NCBI GenBank assembly: GCA_015680905.1
Contig: CM027381.1
Location: 86,701,501 to 86,765,500, forward strand
Reading direction: 5' to 3'
DNA length: 64,000 nucleotides
Origin: Coptis chinensis
Lineage: Eukaryota; Streptophyta; Magnoliopsida; Ranunculales; Ranunculaceae
A program made the translations under genes and the position numbers. The notes beneath the pieces are model-generated. The model had not been told where the DNA came from and did no database searches. It saw nothing but the letters and a program-made list of their open reading frames with translations. Position 1 is the stretch's first letter. Every line of letters begins with the position of its first letter. Below, one piece after another: positions 59,354 through 64,000 of the stretch.

Positions 59354-60098
59354 ATGCATAACTTCAAAGAGATAGACTAACACTTGTCAAGTTAGACTTC
59401 GGTCGAAGCTATAACATCTGGGATTACCAATTAGTCAATCAAGAGGACTTGTCTGATGAAACATCTTGTGGTATCCCTTTCAAGACATCCATAAGACAAT
59501 CATGGATGGGACGCAGCGGGCCTTGATTCACAAAATTTTCTATTCCACCTCCCTCAATACTACAACCCAGATGGCCTTAACTGTTTAGAATCGGGCAGCC
59601 TAGCCCCTATCTCTCCTTCTTAAGAGCCCTTAACGCATTCCATAACTGAATGAGCTTCCCCGGAGTCAAAGTTCGTGGACTACAATGCTCAGTTTTGAGC
59701 CTTGACCGACACAGCAGGTCGATCAAGACCTGCATAACTTCAAAGAGATAGACTAACACCTATCGGTAGCCGACTTCAGGTCGAAATTATAACATACAAG
59801 ATTACCAATTAGTCAATCAAGAGGACTTGTCTGATGAAACATCTTGTGGTATCTTTTTCAAGACATCCATAAGACAATCATCGACGGGACGCAGCAGGCC
59901 TTGATTCACAGAATTTTCTATTCCACCTCCCTCAATACTATAACCCAGATGGCGTCTTAACCTGTTTAGAATCAGGCAGCCTTGCCCCTCTCTCTCCTTA
60001 AGAGCCCTTAACGCATTCTATAACTGAATGAGCTTCCTCGGAGTCAAAGTTCGTGGACTACAACACTCAGTTTTGAGCCTTGACGGCCACAACAGTCA
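59354..60098. repeat. 376-base tandem repeat, two copies
   Basis: GCATAACTTCAAAGAGATAG begins copies at 59356 and 59732, and both end in GAGCCTTGACxGxCACA. The copies are about 90 percent alike by eye. No coding frame is conserved between them. Confidence 0.85.
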
Positions 60099-61399
60099 CG
60101 TTTCAAACAAATCGGTGAAAATTAATGTTGGTGCCATTGAAGAGTTGTTGTTAGTAGTTTGAGTTTCCCGTGAGAGTCGAATAACGTGAATAGCCATTCC
60201 ACCAACGCTTTAAAACTGCTCATAATAAAGTCTTTGGCATTTGAAATGGGTTGATTTCTGATGCCTATCAAGTACATCCTCATTTTCAAACTCTTGATCA
60301 CAGTAGTAACAATAAGCATTCTCTTCTTCCATTGTTACTTTTCCCTACTTCCCACAACAGATATTTCTCACACCCTTTCTCCTCTTCCAATAATATCAAT
60401 CTTTCTATGGGAATAGCGTTGCCTTTTAATATTCTTGTTATGCAATATATGAACCATGCCATACTATTGTAAAAATATTGGTATTATCAGTTAAAGAACA
60501 AATTGCATGACTATACATGTAAAGTTATGATATCAAGAAAGAAGAGTGGTGGCTCATTCCATACTTGAGTCAGCTTTTATATATGGTTCTCTTTTGCTAG
60601 AGCATATTGAAATAGAAGGGAGACCTTAGTTTCCCAACCATGACCCTATTGCTAAGAAGATATTAAAAAATGACCGACTTTTTAAAATATTGAGTCAATT
60701 TTTGGATATGGATATCGCCTTGAATAGAAAAGTCTTTTTTGAAAGTAGAAAAGTATGGTATGAATCTTTCCTTCACTTTTCTTTAGGTCAATTAAGGTTT
60801 TACGATTTCAAGCGATTGTAAGTGGTGCCTTGTTTATAGCGTGTGCGTGTGAATTTGGGTTTTGAGTTTACAAGTGAGAACCTTATATGTCTTATTTTAT
60901 TTTGGCTAATTTTGTTGATTCCTCGATCTTTGCAACTTAATGTAATAGAGTGTGTTTGAAAACTTGGTTCAGGTCCTCAACTTAAACACTTGCAACAAGG
61001 AAAATAGGTTGAAGCTGTAAACTTATTTCAGGTAGCCTTTTCATGTTTTCTAGCTTGTATATTTTTTAGATTAAAATTGAACTTTTGTTTGTTGTAATGC
61101 AATTTTAGTAGTTATGAACAATTGGTAGCTATATTTTAGAATTGAACTTTTGAACAATTGATAGCTATATTTAAGAAAGGTCTCGAGTGTTTTTTTAGTT
61201 GTTGTAGATTATCTAGAGGCAAGGTCTGATATATTTCATTAGTAGTTTCTCTACGGGAGATCTTAACTGAACAAGACCCAATCTAGGCATTCCCTGTCTT
61301 TGGAATAACTCACCAGATAAGTTCTAGTAAAGCTTTTCGAACATTCGAGGCTGGTGGAGGCTTGTGGTAGCCTTTCTTTAGTGATATTACAATACTAAC
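60099..61399. other. No gene seen
   Basis: AT-rich sequence. A 35-base near-repeat (GAACTTTTG...TAGCTATATTTA) occurs at about 61079-61180. No coding region could be supported. Confidence 0.35.
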
Positions 61400-61650
61400 A
61401 CAATGTTAGAATTCTCAATTTGCAACGGCCACTAACCGTCCTAAATGGTTTAAAATGATGGCTATCGACCATCGCAATAGCCCTCCTTAAATTCGCTATC
61501 GTTTTCATTAATGACGGCTACTAACCGTTGCTTTATTTAAATAAATCGACACAGTTCACGGCTGTAGTTAATTTCAAATAATACAAACTGCTTGAAGCCA
61601 TGGTTAATTGAAAATATTCAACGGTTTTTGGCGGTTGCTTAGTTTATTTT

Positions 61651-64000
61651 GTTGTCTTCAAAAATTATGAAATTACATCCCGCCCATGGCCATCCTTTTG
61701 GAATTTGTTTTTTGTTCTTTTTCCCACCTGCAAGAATTTCCATTAAAACCTATTGTAACAAGCACACAAATCACACTTTCACAACTTCATTTTCATTTTG
61801 CACCAAATTTCCATTAAAATACCAAAATATCAAGATAACTTGACGCGTTTACAAAAGCTTGACATCCAAAAGTAGAGATAAATGCAACTTTAACTGTTTT
61901 ACTCTCTAAACACTTAAACAAAATACTACATATGTACTTGCTTACATATAAGACTAAATTTGATGTCTCAAAACTCATAAGAAAAGAAATGTACAATCTT
62001 TAATTTTAAAGGTAGGAGAGTCGAGGAGCTTCATCAAGTAAAAAATACACATCTACTTGACCAGGGGATGACTTTACCAAATTCAGCATCTCCAACATTC
62101 CATCTCCATCCTAAAGTGGTTTATCGCAATTAAGTATCTCATCAATGCGTCTACATAGATGGTGCCATACCAAACCACCCTTTTTGTTACGAACTTTTCA
62201 CTTGAAAACTTGCATATGGAAGAAGGCCCATGTTTGATTGAACTGGTGAATAAAGAATAAGAGATACTAATCTTAGGAACAAATAACCATCAGAATAGTA
62301 TATGCAGAAGAAAAAGTAAGTATAAAACAAATTGTAGACCATAAAATAAAGACAAGAATAACCATCAAGTATATATAAAGAAACGCATTGAGAAATAAAG
62401 TGTAATGGCAAGATGATCGATATCAACACATGGTACACTAGTTGGAAAAAAAATTAAGCAAGTCTAAGATAATTATGGTATTATGCAAAATCAGATTATA
62501 TGAAAATTTGACTAAAGAAAACAAAATACAAATGCATCTGCAGAGTTGTGGCTATTAGTTAGAAATGATGAAAGAGTTCATCCGTGTATAAGAGTAGAAG
62601 TCACTTCAATTACCAACTCATAATATAAGAGTTTGAGTTACAGGAACCATTCCAATATATGGGAACTATTTACCAAGTAACATATATAAAACAGGAAGCA
62701 GAACCTGAGCCCAAGGCGGCTTTATAGCCGAGAGGTCTAAGATAAAGTCTGTCAACTATCTAAGCTAAAAGATCAACTCCGGCCCCCCACCCCCACCCTT
62801 CCCCAGAAATTAATAAATGCACATATAAGGACTCATATGCTAAGGGAATTTAATCTTGATACTATTGATCTAAGGTGAACAGTATTAATGTCATACAGAT
62901 AAGTTATGCAACTACACGGGGTGATGACAACTTCTCTGTGTTCATTCACTAGTTGAAGTTCTTGTGCCACTTTCTATTTTGAAGTGATTATGCTGGTAAA
63001 CAAGTGGAATAGACAAGGTAATTACCTCAGACCTATGGATTACTTGGGGATCAAGTATCACTACTCGCTTAACCCCGATATGAGCAAGTGCTTGACAAAG
63101 ATATCATGCCCTTTGAACCTGAGATATATATTTCATATATTCAATATCGAGGAACGTGTCAAATATACGAGTAAAAGCCTTCGCAGATTAAATTGCACAG
63201 AACCAATAAAGAAAGCGACAAAAATCCAATACATGCACACAACACGAAACACATGTTAGATACAAAAAGATGGAAAGTATATTGAACACTAGTGAATTAG
63301 AGCATACCTTTACACATCTTTAGATTCAGCTAAAGGTATATCCTCGTCACCTCAGTTGCTTCGATCTATACTGTTATTCTAAATCATCTTGCTAGCATTT
63401 TTTAGTATTTGTAATTCTGTTATTATGTATCATATTAACTTGATGGATTTTTTTTTTTTTTTTTTTTGAGCTGATGGGAACATCAGCTACAAGCATTTGC
63501 TGCTTGTAGGATCATCTGTCCTCTCAGTTTTGTTCTTATAAGAACCTAAGGAGTGAAATTTGAACATAACGTCACTAAATCCCCATTTGCACTTGCACTT
63601 GCATCTCCACCATAACAGGCTCTTATTAGGCACTTGGTTTAGTTATATACAATGAGATTTCCTCTACTGTAGTGTATTTAATTTAACTATTTCTATTTTG
63701 ATTGAAAAAATTGTAAATCTAATAAACTGCCATAACTATTGGAAAAACTGGTTTCCGTGAACCGCCATAGTTATATACAATGAGCTTATGGGTGAATTAT
63801 GTGCTTGCTTTGGTTTCCGTAGCGTGTGTGCATGTTTGCTAAGATGACTTATGTATTAGAACCGAAGTTACGGTGATGATTCTGGCCCTTTTTCTCTGAT
63901 TTTGGTTGCTTTTGTAGAAGTCCTGGTTGAATGCAATCTTGAATACAAGACCACTTTGTGAAGTTAAATTACACATTGTTTACGGTAATTGTTCAGATAT
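61651..64000. other. No gene seen to the end of the window
   Basis: AT-rich sequence with only short chance frames. A T run of 22 lies at 63448-63469 and a C run near 62783. Nothing else could be supported. Confidence 0.35.

Larger units (their letters stand above)
52299..61650. mobile_element. Probable CACTA-like transposon carrying captured sequence
   Basis: The left end CACTACAACAAAAGGGG abuts the LINE, with TTGCAACGC-type words after it. Near 61640-61650 the complement reads ACAACAAAATAAACTAAGC, preceded outward by GAAG where CACT is expected, and just inside lie TTGCAACGGCC, AACCGTTGC and GGCGGTTGC words like CACTA subterminal repeats. The right border is thus plausible but mutated, and no transposase is seen. 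The interior holds gene fragments, organelle-like DNA and repeats. Confidence 0.4.

Overview
This is nuclear DNA from a flowering plant, most likely a eudicot. It is AT-rich, its genes have introns with GT..AG borders, and it is crowded with plant transposons. No rRNA, tRNA or bacterial feature was seen. I cannot name the species.

1-18.2 kb: a tandem cluster of glycosyl hydrolase family 17 genes (endo-1,3-beta-glucanases, PR-2 type), all on the minus strand. Two look intact in the usual form of a signal-peptide exon plus a catalytic exon: 9506-10894, and 11976-16811 with a leader exon at 18060. One is intronless (1684-2700). One carries a single-base frameshift (3827-5234). The promoter and leader of a further copy, whose body lies left of the window, occupy the first 500 bases. 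Transposons have opened the spaces between and inside these genes: a small hAT element (5652-6072), two Helitron-like elements placed end to end (6096-9396), and, inside the 3.8 kb intron of the last gene, a dead LINE (from about 13166) that itself holds a hAT-like insertion (15217-16351).

18.7-21.7 kb: a hAT element with a nested foldback element, then AT-rich repeat sequence.

21.7-46.5 kb: one very large Helitron interval (21708-46494). It has a Helitron-like 5' end, a decayed Rep/PIF1-helicase gene (22160-27906), exon-like pieces of unknown genes (30-37 kb) split by a probable 2.6 kb solo LTR, and a decayed RPA-like single-strand-binding protein gene (37192-39951). It then holds captured host-gene fragments: ribosomal protein L4 followed by elongation factor 1-alpha on the plus strand, a chloroplast APO protein fragment on the minus strand, and a long unidentified minus-strand frame. 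A second helicase tail precedes the end, which is a hairpin followed by CTAGT. The interval sits inside a tandemly duplicated, inverted-repeat-bounded host sequence, so an empty-site paralogue lies beside it.

46.5-64 kb: a broken phytocyanin gene (48321-48771), a Mutator-type MITE (49773-50484), a LINE remnant on the minus strand (50655-52298), and a probable CACTA element (52299 to about 61.65 kb). The last carries a SUF4-like gene fragment, an unidentified gene fragment, organelle-like DNA and several direct repeats. From 61.7 kb to the end I see no gene.

The only genes likely to work are the GH17 glucanases, secreted enzymes that cut beta-1,3-glucan. The rest is a record of transposition and gene-fragment capture. 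The most distinctive object is the composite Helitron with its RPL4/EF-1alpha exon chimera.
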